Shown: positions 55,728 to 64,000 of the stretch, piece by piece
Layout: each line of letters begins with the position of its first letter
How positions within the stretch are numbered: position 1 is the first letter of the stretch
Assembly (NCBI GenBank): GCA_903939845.1
Contig: CAJAIJ010000007.1
Coordinates: forward strand, 42,509 to 106,508
Source: an uncultured Solirubrobacterales bacterium
GTDB lineage: Bacteria > Actinomycetota > Thermoleophilia > Solirubrobacterales > 70-9
Direction: 5' to 3'
DNA: 64,000 bases
Made by a program: the position numbers and the translations under genes
The notes under the pieces: model-generated
What the model was told of the DNA's origin: nothing
Databases searched by the model: none
Seen by the model: only the letters and a program-made list of their open reading frames with translations

Positions 55728-57085
55728 TTCGCCTCCGATGCGACCTCCACGTCGCTACGGGCGAGCAGGAGTCCGGCTCCCATCAGCAGCGCAATGCAGA
55801 GGGTCAGGGCCGGCTGCTCCCACCAGATGTAGATCAGGCCCATTGCGAGGTAGAAGAGGCCGAGCGCCTGGACGGCCCCCCGATTGCGGCCCCGGACCTG
55901 AATCAGGAGCCACCCGATCGAGCCGAGTCCGACGAAGAAGGCCAGTGATCCGACCAGACCGAGATCCCCGACGAGGCCGCCGAGGCTGGAGAACTCGTTG
56001 GCAAAGGATCCGTATCCAAGCCGGGGACCGAGCTCATCGACCACCCTCGACTGTTGGAGGCCGAGCGTGTCGCCGACCGAGCTGCCGAACTCCTCGCTTT
56101 GGATACCTTGGTCCCCGAGCTGGGCGAGGAACCCGACCGAATTGCCCTGGCCCAGGCCGAGCAGGAGGTTGGTCGGGGACTCGGCGAGGGCCTCTGCCGT
56201 TTCGACGAAGCCCTCGATCTTGCGCTGCCCTTCGGGTTCGATTACAGCTCGTTCGACCTGATTAGCCGCCCGATCTCCCGCTGTATTGGAAATCCCCTCG
56301 ATCCTCGGTGACAAAACGATCAGGAGGACCAGCAGCACCGGGGCGATGAGGCGGATCACCCACCGCTTCAGATCCAGTGCCGGACTCAGACCGAGCACTA
56401 CCGGCAACAGGGCCGCGACCTGACGGGTCTCGGTCAAGAAGACCGAGAGCAGGAGCGGTATCGACCAGAGGACAGAGCGCACCCGCTCCATCCTCCCCAG
56501 CAGCCAGATCGCCCCGACGCCGGCCACGGCCCCCGAGAGATGGAACCCGACCGCCAGCCCGACGAAGGTCCCCCGGTTGAAGTCGGGGTTTGTCGAAAAG
56601 GGGGCGGTCGCCGCGAGGATCGGGAACTGGATGAAGGCGAAGGCCAGCACCAGGCCCACCAGGAGGAGAACCTTCCGACCCGGCGGCGGCGCCAGCAGCA
56701 CGGTGGCGAGGATGGCGAGCGGGAAGGCATAGAGCGCGAAGGAGGCCGCCTGGACCAGAAGCGGTGTCCCTGTCACCACCCCGGTGAGGATCTCTGCCAG
56801 ACCGAAAGCGATTATCGCTGCCACCAGCAGTGCGACCGGACGAGCGGCCCTCCTCGCCCGGATGAAAACCAGGGCGAATGCGGCCCAACCGAACAGGAGG
56901 TCGGCCCTGAGGAACCACTCCCCGAAGCCACCGAGGGCCGCAAGGCCGGGAGAGACTGCAACCCACAGGAGCGATGCGACGAGCAGCCAGAAGGCGACTC
57001 GATCGAGTGCTGGCCAGTCGGCGGGTTCTCCCTGCTCGACCTCGACCTCGACGGCCTCGGTCGTTTCCCCGGTCTCGTTCATCAC
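55724..57085 (-). CDS. O-antigen ligase/polymerase-like membrane protein (Wzy-like)
   Basis: A 453-residue polytopic protein with about 10-12 helices and a large external loop (about residues 265-355), typical of Wzy/WaaL. NLLLGLGQGNSVGFLAQLGD lies in the loop region. It is presumably the polymerase joining repeats. 4-bp overlaps link it to both neighbours. Confidence 0.8.
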   Translation of the reverse strand: MMNETGETTEAVEVEVEQGEPADWPALDRVAFWLLVASLLWVAVSPGLAALGGFGEWFLRADLLFGWAAFALVFIRARRAARPVALLVAAIIAFGLAEILTGVVTGTPLLVQAASFALYAFPLAILATVLLAPPPGRKVLLLVGLVLAFAFIQFPILAATAPFSTNPDFNRGTFVGLAVGFHLSGAVAGVGAIWLLGRMERVRSVLWSIPLLLSVFLTETRQVAALLPVVLGLSPALDLKRWVIRLIAPVLLVLLIVLSPRIEGISNTAGDRAANQVERAVIEPEGQRKIEGFVETAEALAESPTNLLLGLGQGNSVGFLAQLGDQGIQSEEFGSSVGDTLGLQQSRVVDELGPRLGYGSFANEFSSLGGLVGDLGLVGSLAFFVGLGSIGWLLIQVRGRNRGAVQALGLFYLAMGLIYIWWEQPALTLCIALLMGAGLLLARSDVEVASEAK

Positions 57086-58278
57086 AGGTCGCCAATCCTT
57101 TCAGCACGGCGGGCGGCAGCGCGTCCATATGCCGCGAGCAGCCGCCGGGTGCCCACCTCCGGACCGAACTCGTCCTCGAAGGCCATACGGGCGTCGGCTC
57201 CCTTTCGATCGACCCACCCATCGTCCCTGAGCATCCCGAGGGCCCGGATCCATGCCTCCTCGTCCCCTGGTCCGGTCGCCACCAGGCAGTCCGGGTCGAT
57301 CCGTCCGACGGTGTCACGGATGCCACCGAGGTCAGAGCCGAGAACGGGCAGGCCGGCAGCGAACCCCTCGATGGCCACGAGGCCGAACGTCTCCTCCCAG
57401 GTCGAAGGGAAAAGAAGGGCCCTGGAGGAGAGCATCAGCCGGTCCAGGGCCTCCTGATCCATCCACCCGACCGCCCTGATCGAGTCGCCCTCGAGGGCCG
57501 GCGTCCCGAGCAGATCCCCGGTCCCGACCAGAGTCAGGTGGAGGTTCCCGAGCGCGCCGGAGGCATGGGCGATGTTCCAGGCCCGGACCAGCCTCTCGAT
57601 TCCCTTGATCTCTGGTTCGAGCCGGCCGAGGAAGAGGACCTCGTTCGAGGCCGACGGAGCCGCTCTCCTCGGGCCGGGATCGCGGGTCGTCCACGGCAGG
57701 ACCTCCGTCGGAGCATCCAGTCCTCCCCTCTCGAGCAGTTCCCGATGGCGCTCCGACTGGACCGTGATCAGGTCCGAGGCCTCCCATGTCCCGGAGAGGC
57801 GCTGGACGGCATCGAAGGAGACGACCGCGGCCGAGAGGACCCGTGATTCGCGGTAGCAGCCCAGCCGTACGCCCTTCCAGGGCAACCTGCTCCCGAGGCA
57901 GTCGTAGCAGGGCTGGCCATCCCTGAACAGCTTCGCGTTGACACAGGTCGGTCGGTAGTTATGGATGGTCTGAACGAGCGGAAGGCCCGCCCGGGAGACC
58001 GCGCGGGGGACCGAAGGTGAAAGCGAGAACCAGGTGTTGTGGATGTGGACGACGTCCGGTTGCCAGTCCTCGATCAACTTTCGGACCTTCCCGGCCTGCC
58101 GAAGATTCCAGGAGGAGGCCGCCAGCGAGGCAGCTGCAGAAACCCCTCCCGAGGGGTTCGGGACCTCGTGGGTGAGGACCTCGTGCCCGGCCTCCCTCAG
58201 GAGGGCGGTATCGGTCTCCACGACCCGCTCCTCACCGCCGTATTCCCGGTAGCGACTGTGGATCTGGAGCACCTTCAC
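57082..58278 (-). CDS. Glycosyltransferase family 4 (GT-B)
   Basis: A 398-residue GT-B. It starts MKVLQIHSRYREYGGEERVV; the C-lobe has NEVLFLGRLEPEIKGIERLV and EETFGLVAIEGFAAGLPVLG. A cysteine-containing segment (NAKLFRDGQPCYDCLGSRLP) in the N-lobe is shared by some GT4 enzymes. It is coupled to the polymerase and to the next glycosyltransferase by 4-bp overlaps. Confidence 0.88.
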   Translation of the reverse strand: MKVLQIHSRYREYGGEERVVETDTALLREAGHEVLTHEVPNPSGGVSAAASLAASSWNLRQAGKVRKLIEDWQPDVVHIHNTWFSLSPSVPRAVSRAGLPLVQTIHNYRPTCVNAKLFRDGQPCYDCLGSRLPWKGVRLGCYRESRVLSAAVVSFDAVQRLSGTWEASDLITVQSERHRELLERGGLDAPTEVLPWTTRDPGPRRAAPSASNEVLFLGRLEPEIKGIERLVRAWNIAHASGALGNLHLTLVGTGDLLGTPALEGDSIRAVGWMDQEALDRLMLSSRALLFPSTWEETFGLVAIEGFAAGLPVLGSDLGGIRDTVGRIDPDCLVATGPGDEEAWIRALGMLRDDGWVDRKGADARMAFEDEFGPEVGTRRLLAAYGRAAARRAERIGDL

Positions 58279-59495
58279 GGGTGGCTGCCCACCAATCCCG
58301 GGAGAGGTCGAGCGGAGGCAGAAGACATCTCCGCTCGCAGGCAGGAGTCCACGAACGCCCCGACTTCACCCGCGACCACACCCCAGGAGAGCTCCTCGGG
58401 CGGCTCCAGTTCCTCGGGTTCCCACCTGCGGTCCAGGTGGGAGGCGACCTTGCCAGCGACTTCGCGGTCCGCCTCGGTCAGGACCAGATAGCCCGGAAGG
58501 CGACCGGCGCATTCGTGAAGGGAGTCGTCGGTCCCGGAGCAGAGCGCGATCCGCGGTATCGGAAGACTCAGATACTCGACCACCTTGCTGGGCATCTGCA
58601 TCCGGCGCTCGGGCCGGTTACCGATCACGATCGCGGCGTCGTGGCTCCGAGCCTCGGCTACGGCCTCAGGCCACGGCAATGCTGCTCTCGCCTCGATCGC
58701 CACCCTCCCGGTCGACTTCGGAAGCTCCTTCGGATCAGGCCCGAACTGGGTCATCACGACCCGGTCCCACCGGCCGGAGTCGGCAAGGACCTCCAGAAAG
58801 GGGAGCGGGTCGACCCTCACCGACCGATCGAACCTGCCGAAATGGGCGAGCCTGAGCACGGCAGGATCCTTGCGTCCCGCCTCGACAGGTGGGGCCGTGT
58901 CGACCTCTTGAAAACCATTGGGCCGGACCATCACGGGCTTTCCGGGAAACCTCGAGACCATCTCTTCGGCCTGGAGTTTGGTGGTCAGAACCACCCCGGC
59001 GGCGCCCCCGAAGAGATCCCTTTCGGCTCGCGACCGCCTGGCGGCCGGTCCGATTCCGCGCCCCCCCAGAGGCATGTCCATCCCCCAGGGGTCCCCGGTA
59101 TCGACCACATACGGACGACCTGCAGCTCTGAGAGCCCGGGCGGCAGTCACTGCGGGCGAGAAGTCGGGGACGACCAGATAACCGGCGGCCGGACCGGACC
59201 GCTCGAAGCCGGAGCGCCAAGCCAGGCTCTCGGGTTCGAACCGGTCGATCAGCACGAAACGCTCTGCAATCTTCCGGAGAGTCCTCCTCACCGGCCTCGG
59301 CTTCTCCGAGACTGCCGGCGTAGGGGCCTGGACCCGGGGCCAGAAGGTGCAGTCCCAGCCGAGGGTGGAAAGTGCTGCTGCCACCCGCCTGGCCCGCTCG
59401 GTCCGTGGGGCGAACGCCTTATGCGCTCGACAGACGACGGCCAGCTTCGACTGACCACCTGCCTCGATGGGATCTTCGTCGGCTCCCTCGCCCAT
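58275..59495 (-). CDS. Glycosyltransferase-like protein (GT-B)
   Basis: A 406-residue protein. RPYVVDTGDPWGMDMPLGGR, TTKLQAEEMVSRFPGKPVMV and MQMPSKVVEYLSLPIPRIAL resemble GT4-like N- and C-lobes, but the usual E-x7-E is degenerate, so the assignment is less certain than for its neighbours. The ATG at 59495 is selected because upstream in-frame residues are charged and have no family look. Confidence 0.65.
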   Translation of the reverse strand: MGEGADEDPIEAGGQSKLAVVCRAHKAFAPRTERARRVAAALSTLGWDCTFWPRVQAPTPAVSEKPRPVRRTLRKIAERFVLIDRFEPESLAWRSGFERSGPAAGYLVVPDFSPAVTAARALRAAGRPYVVDTGDPWGMDMPLGGRGIGPAARRSRAERDLFGGAAGVVLTTKLQAEEMVSRFPGKPVMVRPNGFQEVDTAPPVEAGRKDPAVLRLAHFGRFDRSVRVDPLPFLEVLADSGRWDRVVMTQFGPDPKELPKSTGRVAIEARAALPWPEAVAEARSHDAAIVIGNRPERRMQMPSKVVEYLSLPIPRIALCSGTDDSLHECAGRLPGYLVLTEADREVAGKVASHLDRRWEPEELEPPEELSWGVVAGEVGAFVDSCLRAEMSSASARPLPGLVGSHP

Positions 59496-59583
59496 CGATG
59501 ACCTCAACGCCTGCAACCGTCCCCTTTCCCTCCTGGCATGACCCGTAACCCGGCGATCGTAACGCCCCTCGACCAAGGGACCC

Positions 59584-60558
59584 TCAGGCTTCCTCCCGGA
59601 CAGATGCCGGTGGCTTCCTGAACACGACCTCCATCATCGGCATGTAGCCGAAGGCCTGGGCGACGGTTGCGAGCTGCTCGAGTGCGAAGGCGACCAGGCG
59701 CTCCGGCAGCGGCAGCGTCTTCGCACCGGGGGAACCGTCCAGACCCTTCGCGAATGCATGTCTGAACACCACACTGAACATGACCAGCGTTCCGTACTGG
59801 GGTCTGATGTCCTCCATCTCCAGCCCGCTCTCGGCGGCCATCCTCTCGAGGGTCCCGGCTCCGAAGTGGGTCAGGTGACGAGGCATGTCCAGACCCATCC
59901 ACCATCGCCCGAAGAGCCTCGACTCGAGGCTGCCGTAGTTCGGGCAGGTGATCAGAAGCCTTCCGCCCCCTTTCAGCAGCCGCGAGATCGAGTCGAATAC
60001 GGCTCTTGGATCCGAGAGGTGCTCGACCGTATGGTCCATCACGACGAGGTCGAAGTGGCCAGCCGGCAGGTCGGCGTCCTCGGCGTAGGCCACTACCACC
60101 CGCTCCTCGGGAATCCCGAGTCGCCCGGCCGTCTCGCGGGCGGTCTCGGCACGAGGTTCGAGAATCCAGGGCTCCCACCCCCGGCCCTCCAGCCGGGCGA
60201 GCCGGGACCCGTTGCCGGCCCCTACGTCCAAGACCCGACCCGGCACCAGCCTCGACACGAACTCCCGCCCCCACCTCAGACGGTAGGGAAGGGCTACGAC
60301 CCATCGAAAAGCCCTGACGAGCGGCGTCCGACCCATCGGCCTGTCGGGCATGGGACAACCCGCCGGCGCATACTCTTCCGGGTAGAAGGCCTCCAGCTCT
60401 TCAGGATTCGGACGGGGATTGGTCTGGACCAGTCCGCACTCCAGGCATCTGACAACCGGATACTCACCCGGTATGCGCAGCCAGAGGTCCGAACAGTCCT
60501 CGAAGATCGTCTCGAACCGCCCCCCCGAACAGCCCGGACAGGGGACGGCCTCGGGCAA
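59584..60558 (-). CDS. Class I SAM-dependent methyltransferase with zinc-ribbon N-terminus
   Basis: A 324-residue protein. An N-terminal C2C2 pattern (PCPGCSGG...RCLECGLVQTNPRP) precedes the methyltransferase fold, VLDVGAGNGSRLARLEGRGW, with VVMDHTVEHLSDPRAVFDSI and LLITCPNYGSLESRLFGRWW. It resembles methyltransferases of surface-glycan clusters. The start is uncertain: a TTG at 60558, 7 nt past the rplA stop, gives the best N-terminus; any longer frame overlaps rplA. It would be the first gene of the island after rplA. Confidence 0.75.
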   Translation of the reverse strand: MPEAVPCPGCSGGRFETIFEDCSDLWLRIPGEYPVVRCLECGLVQTNPRPNPEELEAFYPEEYAPAGCPMPDRPMGRTPLVRAFRWVVALPYRLRWGREFVSRLVPGRVLDVGAGNGSRLARLEGRGWEPWILEPRAETARETAGRLGIPEERVVVAYAEDADLPAGHFDLVVMDHTVEHLSDPRAVFDSISRLLKGGGRLLITCPNYGSLESRLFGRWWMGLDMPRHLTHFGAGTLERMAAESGLEMEDIRPQYGTLVMFSVVFRHAFAKGLDGSPGAKTLPLPERLVAFALEQLATVAQAFGYMPMMEVVFRKPPASVREEA

Positions 60559-60565
60559 CTGGGGC

Positions 60566-61579
60566 CTAGGCGTCGGCCGGCTCTTCGGCCGGCTCGGCGT
60601 CAGAGTCCTGCTCTTCGACCGCCGGCAGCTCGACCTCTTCCTCGACCTCGGCGGTCTCCTCGGCCACCTGCTCGTCGACCGGAGGCTCGTCGACCTCGAC
60701 CTCTTCCTCGACGGTCTCCTCGACCCTCTGCTCGGAGGCCTCCTCGGTTGCCTGCTCGGCAACAGAATCGTCGGGAGTCTCTTCGGTGACCTCGACCTCG
60801 GTCGTCTCCCCGGTCTCCTCGACCGAGACGGACTCGGCCGGTGCCGACCCGTTGGAGGAAGCCGCAGCGCCCTCGGGAAGGATCTCGGCCTCCGTGGTGA
60901 GGTTCGGATCGATCGTAATGCCCGGCCCCATCGTGGTCGAGACCGAGACCGAAATGACGTAGCGCCCCTTCGACGAGGAGGGCTTCGCCTTGCCGATCTC
61001 GTCCATCACGGCCGCGTAGTTGTCGAGCAGCTTGCCCGAATCGAAAGAGGCCTTGCCGATCACCATGTGGACGATCGCCTGGCGATCCGTCCGGTACTCG
61101 ACCTTGCCGGACTTGGTCTCGCCCACGGCCTTCTCGATGTCTTCTGTAACCGTGCCGACTTTCGGGTTGGGCATCTTGCCCGACGGGCCGAGGACCCGTC
61201 CGAGGCGGCCGACCACCGGCATCTGGTCCGGGGTGGCGATCACGACGTCGAACTCGTCGAAGCCTTCTTCGATCTTCTTGGCGAGGTCCTCGCTACCGAC
61301 GATGTCGGCTCCGGCCGCCTCCGCGTCCCGGGCCTTGTCGCCTTGGGCGAAGACCGCTACGCGGACGTCACGACCGAGCCCGTGAGGCAGGGCGAGAGTG
61401 CCGCGGAGCTGTTCCTCGGCGTGCTTGACGTTCACCCCGAGCCGGACATGGAGCTCGACCGATTCGTCGAAGCTCGCAGATGCGGTCTCCTTGATCAGGT
61501 TCATCGCCTCGGCCGGCGGGTAGACGACGCCGCGCTGGACCTTTCCGTACTGCTGCCTGAAACGCTTGCCGTGAGCCAT
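60566..61579 (-). CDS. rplA: 50S ribosomal protein L1 with ~105-residue acidic tail
   Basis: A 337-residue L1. The normal fold is residues 1-230 ([50 protein letters not shown]). Residues 231-337 form a Glu/Val/Thr-rich acidic tail ([20 protein letters not shown]) not found in standard L1. L1 regulates rplK-rplA in other bacteria. Confidence 0.96.
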   Translation of the reverse strand: MAHGKRFRQQYGKVQRGVVYPPAEAMNLIKETASASFDESVELHVRLGVNVKHAEEQLRGTLALPHGLGRDVRVAVFAQGDKARDAEAAGADIVGSEDLAKKIEEGFDEFDVVIATPDQMPVVGRLGRVLGPSGKMPNPKVGTVTEDIEKAVGETKSGKVEYRTDRQAIVHMVIGKASFDSGKLLDNYAAVMDEIGKAKPSSSKGRYVISVSVSTTMGPGITIDPNLTTEAEILPEGAAASSNGSAPAESVSVEETGETTEVEVTEETPDDSVAEQATEEASEQRVEETVEEEVEVDEPPVDEQVAEETAEVEEEVELPAVEEQDSDAEPAEEPADA

Positions 61580-61581
61580 CG

Positions 61582-62004
61582 TTACTTGACCTCCACTCCC
61601 ATCGAGCGGGCGGTCCCGGCGATGATCTTCTTTGCTGCCTCGATGTCGTTGGCGTTGAGGTCGGGCATCTTGCGTTCGGCGATCTGCTGGATCTGGGCCT
61701 CGGTGATCGTCGCGACCTTCTCCATGTGGGGAACGCCGGAACCCTTCTTGATCCCGCAGGCCTCCTTGATCAGCACCGCGGCCGGAGGGGTCTTGGTGAT
61801 GAAGTCGAAGCTCCGGTCTTCGTAGACCGTGATCTCGACCGGGATGATCGTCCCGCCTTCCTGCTGGGTCTGGGCGTTGAACGCCTTGCAGAAGTCCATG
61901 ATGTTGACCCCGTGCTGACCGAGCGCCGGACCGACCGGCGGAGCAGGGTTGGCCTGGCCCGCAGGGATCTGCAGCTTGATCAGGGTCATTACTTTCTTGG
62001 CCAT
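61582..62004 (-). CDS. rplK: 50S ribosomal protein L11
   Basis: A 140-residue L11 that binds the GTPase-associated 23S region. It includes [20 protein letters not shown] and the C-terminal [11 protein letters not shown]. It lies 2 bp before rplA. Confidence 0.97.
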   Translation of the reverse strand: MAKKVMTLIKLQIPAGQANPAPPVGPALGQHGVNIMDFCKAFNAQTQQEGGTIIPVEITVYEDRSFDFITKTPPAAVLIKEACGIKKGSGVPHMEKVATITEAQIQQIAERKMPDLNANDIEAAKKIIAGTARSMGVEVK

Positions 62005-62046
62005 GGGTTTCTTCTTCCTCGCGGGTTCCGGGTCTACTTCAGTTTC

Positions 62047-62568
62047 CTAGATCTTCTTGACCTGCTCGTAGCCGACCTCGGACGGGGTCTCCCGACCGAA
62101 GATCGAGACCAGCACCTTCAGCTTGGCCTGGTCGTCGTTGATCTCTGCGATCTCGCCCGAGAAGTCGGCCAGCGGTCCGCTGATGATCTTCACGGTCTCA
62201 CCGATCTCGAACTGGGCCTGTGTCCTCGGCCGCTCGGCAGTCTCGCGGTGGAGCAGACGGTCTATCTCCGGCTTGGTCAGTGGCACCGGGGTGTCCCTGG
62301 GGCCGACGAACCCGGTCACGCCCGGTGTGTTCTTCACCAGCGACCAGGAGTTGTCGGTCATGTCCATCTGGACCAGCACGTAGCCGGGCATGGTCCTCTT
62401 CTCGACCTGGACCTTCTGTCCATCCTTGATCTCGGCCACCTGCTCGGTCGGGACGATCACCTGCTTGATGCGGTGACCCTGCCCCATCGACTCGATGCGG
62501 TGCTCGAGGTTGTGCTTGACCTTGTTCTCGTGGCCAGAGTAAGTGTTTATGACGTACCAGCGATACAT
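62047..62568 (-). CDS. nusG: Transcription antitermination protein NusG
   Basis: A 173-residue NusG. NGN domain MYRWYVINTYSGHENKVKHN and KOW domain SGPLADFSGEIAEINDDQAK. It couples RNA polymerase to S10 and Rho. It follows secE by 13 bp. Confidence 0.97.
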   Translation of the reverse strand: MYRWYVINTYSGHENKVKHNLEHRIESMGQGHRIKQVIVPTEQVAEIKDGQKVQVEKRTMPGYVLVQMDMTDNSWSLVKNTPGVTGFVGPRDTPVPLTKPEIDRLLHRETAERPRTQAQFEIGETVKIISGPLADFSGEIAEINDDQAKLKVLVSIFGRETPSEVGYEQVKKI

Positions 62569-62581
62569 GTGAATGCTCCGA

Positions 62582-63097
62582 TCAGATGACCCTCTGGACG
62601 AGCCAGTTGAAGGCCAGGTCCAGGACGCCGAGGTAGAGGGCTGCGACGACCACGAATACGAGAGTGACCGCCGTCGCCTGGATGAGGGTATCGCGGTCGG
62701 GCCACTGGACCCGCTTCAGCTCGGCCCAGGAGGAGGCGAGGAAGGCGAAGACTCCACCGCGCTTGCGCTCGCCCTTCGCCGCCTTGGCCCTCTTCGCGAG
62801 TTCTTCTTCCTCGCGACGCTTCTGCTCGGCCTTGGCCTTCTTCTCGGCTTCCTTCTTCTTTCGCTTCTCCTCGCGGGATGCGATCTTCGACTGCTTCGGG
62901 GCGTCAGGGGTCTCCAGAGCCTCTTCCGGCGCACCGGCAGCGATCCCGGCCTCGACCGCCTCGATCTCGGCGATGTCGCCGGATTTAGGGACCTGAGTGT
63001 CGTGCTGAGCCTGCGAGTCGGAGAGACCCTGCTTTGCCTTCTCGGCCTCTTCCTTCGCCCGCCGCTCGGCCTTCCGCTGTGCCCGCGACTTAGCCAC
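62582..63097 (-). CDS. secE: Protein translocase subunit SecE with long charged N-terminus
   Basis: A 171-residue SecE started at the GTG at 63095-63097, preceded by AAGGAAA 7-8 nt upstream and sharing one base with the rpmG stop. The core is the single helix at about 143-165 plus the SecE motif AELKRVQWPDRDTLIQATAV. The N-terminal 110 residues are Lys/Glu/Ala-rich (EKKAKAEQKRREEEELAKRA). Confidence 0.92.
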   Translation of the reverse strand: MAKSRAQRKAERRAKEEAEKAKQGLSDSQAQHDTQVPKSGDIAEIEAVEAGIAAGAPEEALETPDAPKQSKIASREEKRKKKEAEKKAKAEQKRREEEELAKRAKAAKGERKRGGVFAFLASSWAELKRVQWPDRDTLIQATAVTLVFVVVAALYLGVLDLAFNWLVQRVI

Positions 63098-63261
63098 TAC
63101 CGCGTTTCCTTGTGGGGCTGGTGGCTCTTGCACCAGCGGCAGTACTTCCGGACCTCGATCCGGTCCGGCGTGTTCCGCTTTGATTTGTTGGTCTGATAGT
63201 TGCGACGCTTGCAGTTCTCACAGGCAAGTGTCACCGCTATGCGGACATCTCCGCGTGCCAT
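63097..63261 (-). CDS. rpmG: 50S ribosomal protein L33 (zinc-binding form)
   Basis: A 54-residue L33: [20 protein letters not shown], with two CxxC pairs (CENC and CRWC). It binds near the E site. It overlaps the secE GTG by one base. The leader contains a terminator-like element and a second hairpin. Confidence 0.93.
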   Translation of the reverse strand: MARGDVRIAVTLACENCKRRNYQTNKSKRNTPDRIEVRKYCRWCKSHQPHKETR

Positions 63262-63283
63262 ATTTCCTCTACTTCCAAGTCCC

Positions 63284-63302
63284 GCTCCCCGTTGCGGGGA
63301 GC
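63284..63302 (-). other. Hairpin in the rpmG leader
   Basis: A perfect 8-bp stem (GCTCCCCG/CGGGGAGC) with a 3-nt loop about 20 nt upstream of the rpmG ATG. It could affect ribosome access or pair with parts of the terminator just upstream. Confidence 0.45.
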
Positions 63303-63306
63303 CTCG

Positions 63307-63336
63307 AAAAAAACAACCTCGGCCAGGAAGGCGAGG
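63307..63336 (-). terminator. Terminator-like element in the rpmG leader
   Basis: The stem CCTCG/CGAGG (63332-63336 with 63317-63321), extended by two inner G-C pairs with one bulge, is followed by UUGUUUUUUU. It stands about 45 nt before rpmG; a GC-TATCCT box at about 63348-63353 could start a transcript just upstream. A second CGAGG just past the U-tract (63302-63306) could compete for the 5' arm. Confidence 0.5.
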
Positions 63337-63418
63337 CGACCGCCAAGGATAGCGGTTCCAAGCCGATTTCGGTCTGCCCGCCCGGGCCCTGAACCGACCT
63401 CCCCTGCCGACCCCCTAA

Positions 63419-63456
63419 AGAGGAAACCCGCCCCGACGATTTGCCGGAGGGCGGGT
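63419..63456 (-). terminator. Probable terminator of the right-edge gene
   Basis: The stem ACCCGCCC (63449-63456) with GGGCGGGT (63426-63433) is followed by UUCCUCUUU. It lies 28 bp past the stop of the gene at the right edge. The U-run is interrupted, so it is weaker than the tuf terminator. Confidence 0.6.
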
Positions 63457-63483
63457 CCCAATCATGCCGGGAAGGGTGCTTCC

Positions 63484-64000
63484 CTACTTCATCAAGGTCA
63501 CGTGACCGACCCGGGCCACGACCTTCTTGCCGGCCGAGATGTATTCGGCAGTGATCTGGAAGCTGGCCCTGCCCTTCTTGCCGGCCTTGGTGGCGAGCGG
63601 AACGGAGACCGACTTGGACCTGCCGGCTGCGATCACTCCGATCGTCTTGCACCGGTTGGCCGGACCCTTGATCAGGGCGGTCGGGCTCTTGATGCAGACC
63701 TTGACCTGCTCGGCCGCTTCCTCGCCGGTGTTCCTGAGCTGAGCGCCGAGGTTGATCGTCTTGCCGGAGTTCACCGACCTCGGAGCAGAGATCTTCGGGG
63801 TGGCGAGCCTTGCCGGGGCCGCGTCGGGCAGATCCTCGAGCGTGAAGTCGAGGGAGAGGCCGATGTCGTTTCTGGGCAGACCGACCAGTCCGTTCAGGGT
63901 CTCGCCGAGAGGAGCGCAGGGCTCGAGCGGTGCGGCCGGGAAGCTGACCGCATCAGAGCCGAGGCTCACGGTCCTGGCCGTCTCGTCCCATTCGCCGGTG
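63484..64000 (-). CDS. Partial protein, C-terminal end with CARDB-like domain
   Basis: At least 171 residues with an open 5' end at the window edge. The last part, PRSVNSGKTINLGAQLRNTG followed by EEAAEQVKVCIKSP, looks like a CARDB/Ig-like beta domain, common in exported proteins. Two Cys may form a disulfide. The frame continues without a start to position 64000. Function unknown. It is separated from rpmG by a terminator. Confidence 0.65.
   Translation of the reverse strand, partial: TGEWDETARTVSLGSDAVSFPAAPLEPCAPLGETLNGLVGLPRNDIGLSLDFTLEDLPDAAPARLATPKISAPRSVNSGKTINLGAQLRNTGEEAAEQVKVCIKSPTALIKGPANRCKTIGVIAAGRSKSVSVPLATKAGKKGRASFQITAEYISAGKKVVARVGHVTLMK

Noticed and set aside
60559..60762. 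N-terminal extension of the methyltransferase
   Set aside because: An Arg/Ser/Pro-rich stretch that only mirrors the rplA acidic tail in another frame.
63340..63425. Possible tRNA gene upstream of rpmG
   Set aside because: No cloverleaf arms, anticodon stem or T-loop GGTTCGA could be drawn.

Overview
This is a 64 kb, GC-rich window from a bacterial chromosome, dominated by the translation and transcription gene block. The gene order, zinc-type S14, L33 and L36, weak Shine-Dalgarno sites and frequent GTG starts fit Actinomycetota. A deep lineage such as Thermoleophilia/Solirubrobacterales is my guess from style, not proven. Nearly everything from 9 kb to 63 kb is on the minus strand and is read from right to left.

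Left edge (1-9.3 kb): the start of an unidentified minus-strand gene, a Nif3-family protein, a long-chain acyl-CoA synthetase, a patatin-like lipase, a PBP4-type D,D-carboxypeptidase, and the tail of the ribosomal operon (rplQ, wecG-like, truA, surE, ligA). From 10.1 to 25.5 kb lies the S10-spc-alpha superoperon (rpsJ to rplQ, with secY, adk and map) in near-canonical order, but rpsD and infA are missing from their usual places. From 25.7 to 34.2 kb is the str region. Between rpsG and fusA it is interrupted by a methyltransferase gene on the plus strand and by three translationally coupled genes on the minus strand: two paralogous membrane proteins and a solute-binding lipoprotein.

From 34.3 to 36 kb a small membrane protein and a flavin monooxygenase separate rpsL from rpoC. 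From 36 to 45 kb lies rplJ-rplL-rpoB-rpoC. From 45.2 to 60.6 kb a 15-kb surface-glycan island sits between rplJ and rplA, genes that are normally adjacent. It encodes a polyprenyl-phosphate glycosylphosphotransferase, an ATP-grasp-like protein, three glycosyltransferases, a flippase, a Wzy-like polymerase/ligase, a methyltransferase, and six consecutive PAPS-dependent sulfotransferases that look recently duplicated. The right edge (60.6-63.3 kb) has rplA, rplK, nusG, secE and rpmG, then the 3' end of a probable exported CARDB-like protein.

Three themes run across the window. First, the glycan island is a coherent candidate for making a multiply sulfated cell-surface polysaccharide, coupled by position to ribosomal genes. 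Second, at least seven ribosomal or secretion proteins (S5, L5, S17, L10, L1, L3, SecE) carry long low-complexity, mostly acidic extensions or insertions. Third, several translation genes (fusA, rplJ, rpmG) have an intrinsic-terminator-like hairpin in the 5' leader, while other genes (rpsL and some accessory genes) have a -10 box only 6-9 nt before the start codon, suggesting leaderless mRNAs. No rRNA, tRNA, CRISPR or insertion sequence was recognised. No gene-free stretch exceeds about 230 bases. All functional calls come from reading motifs by eye; no database search was run.
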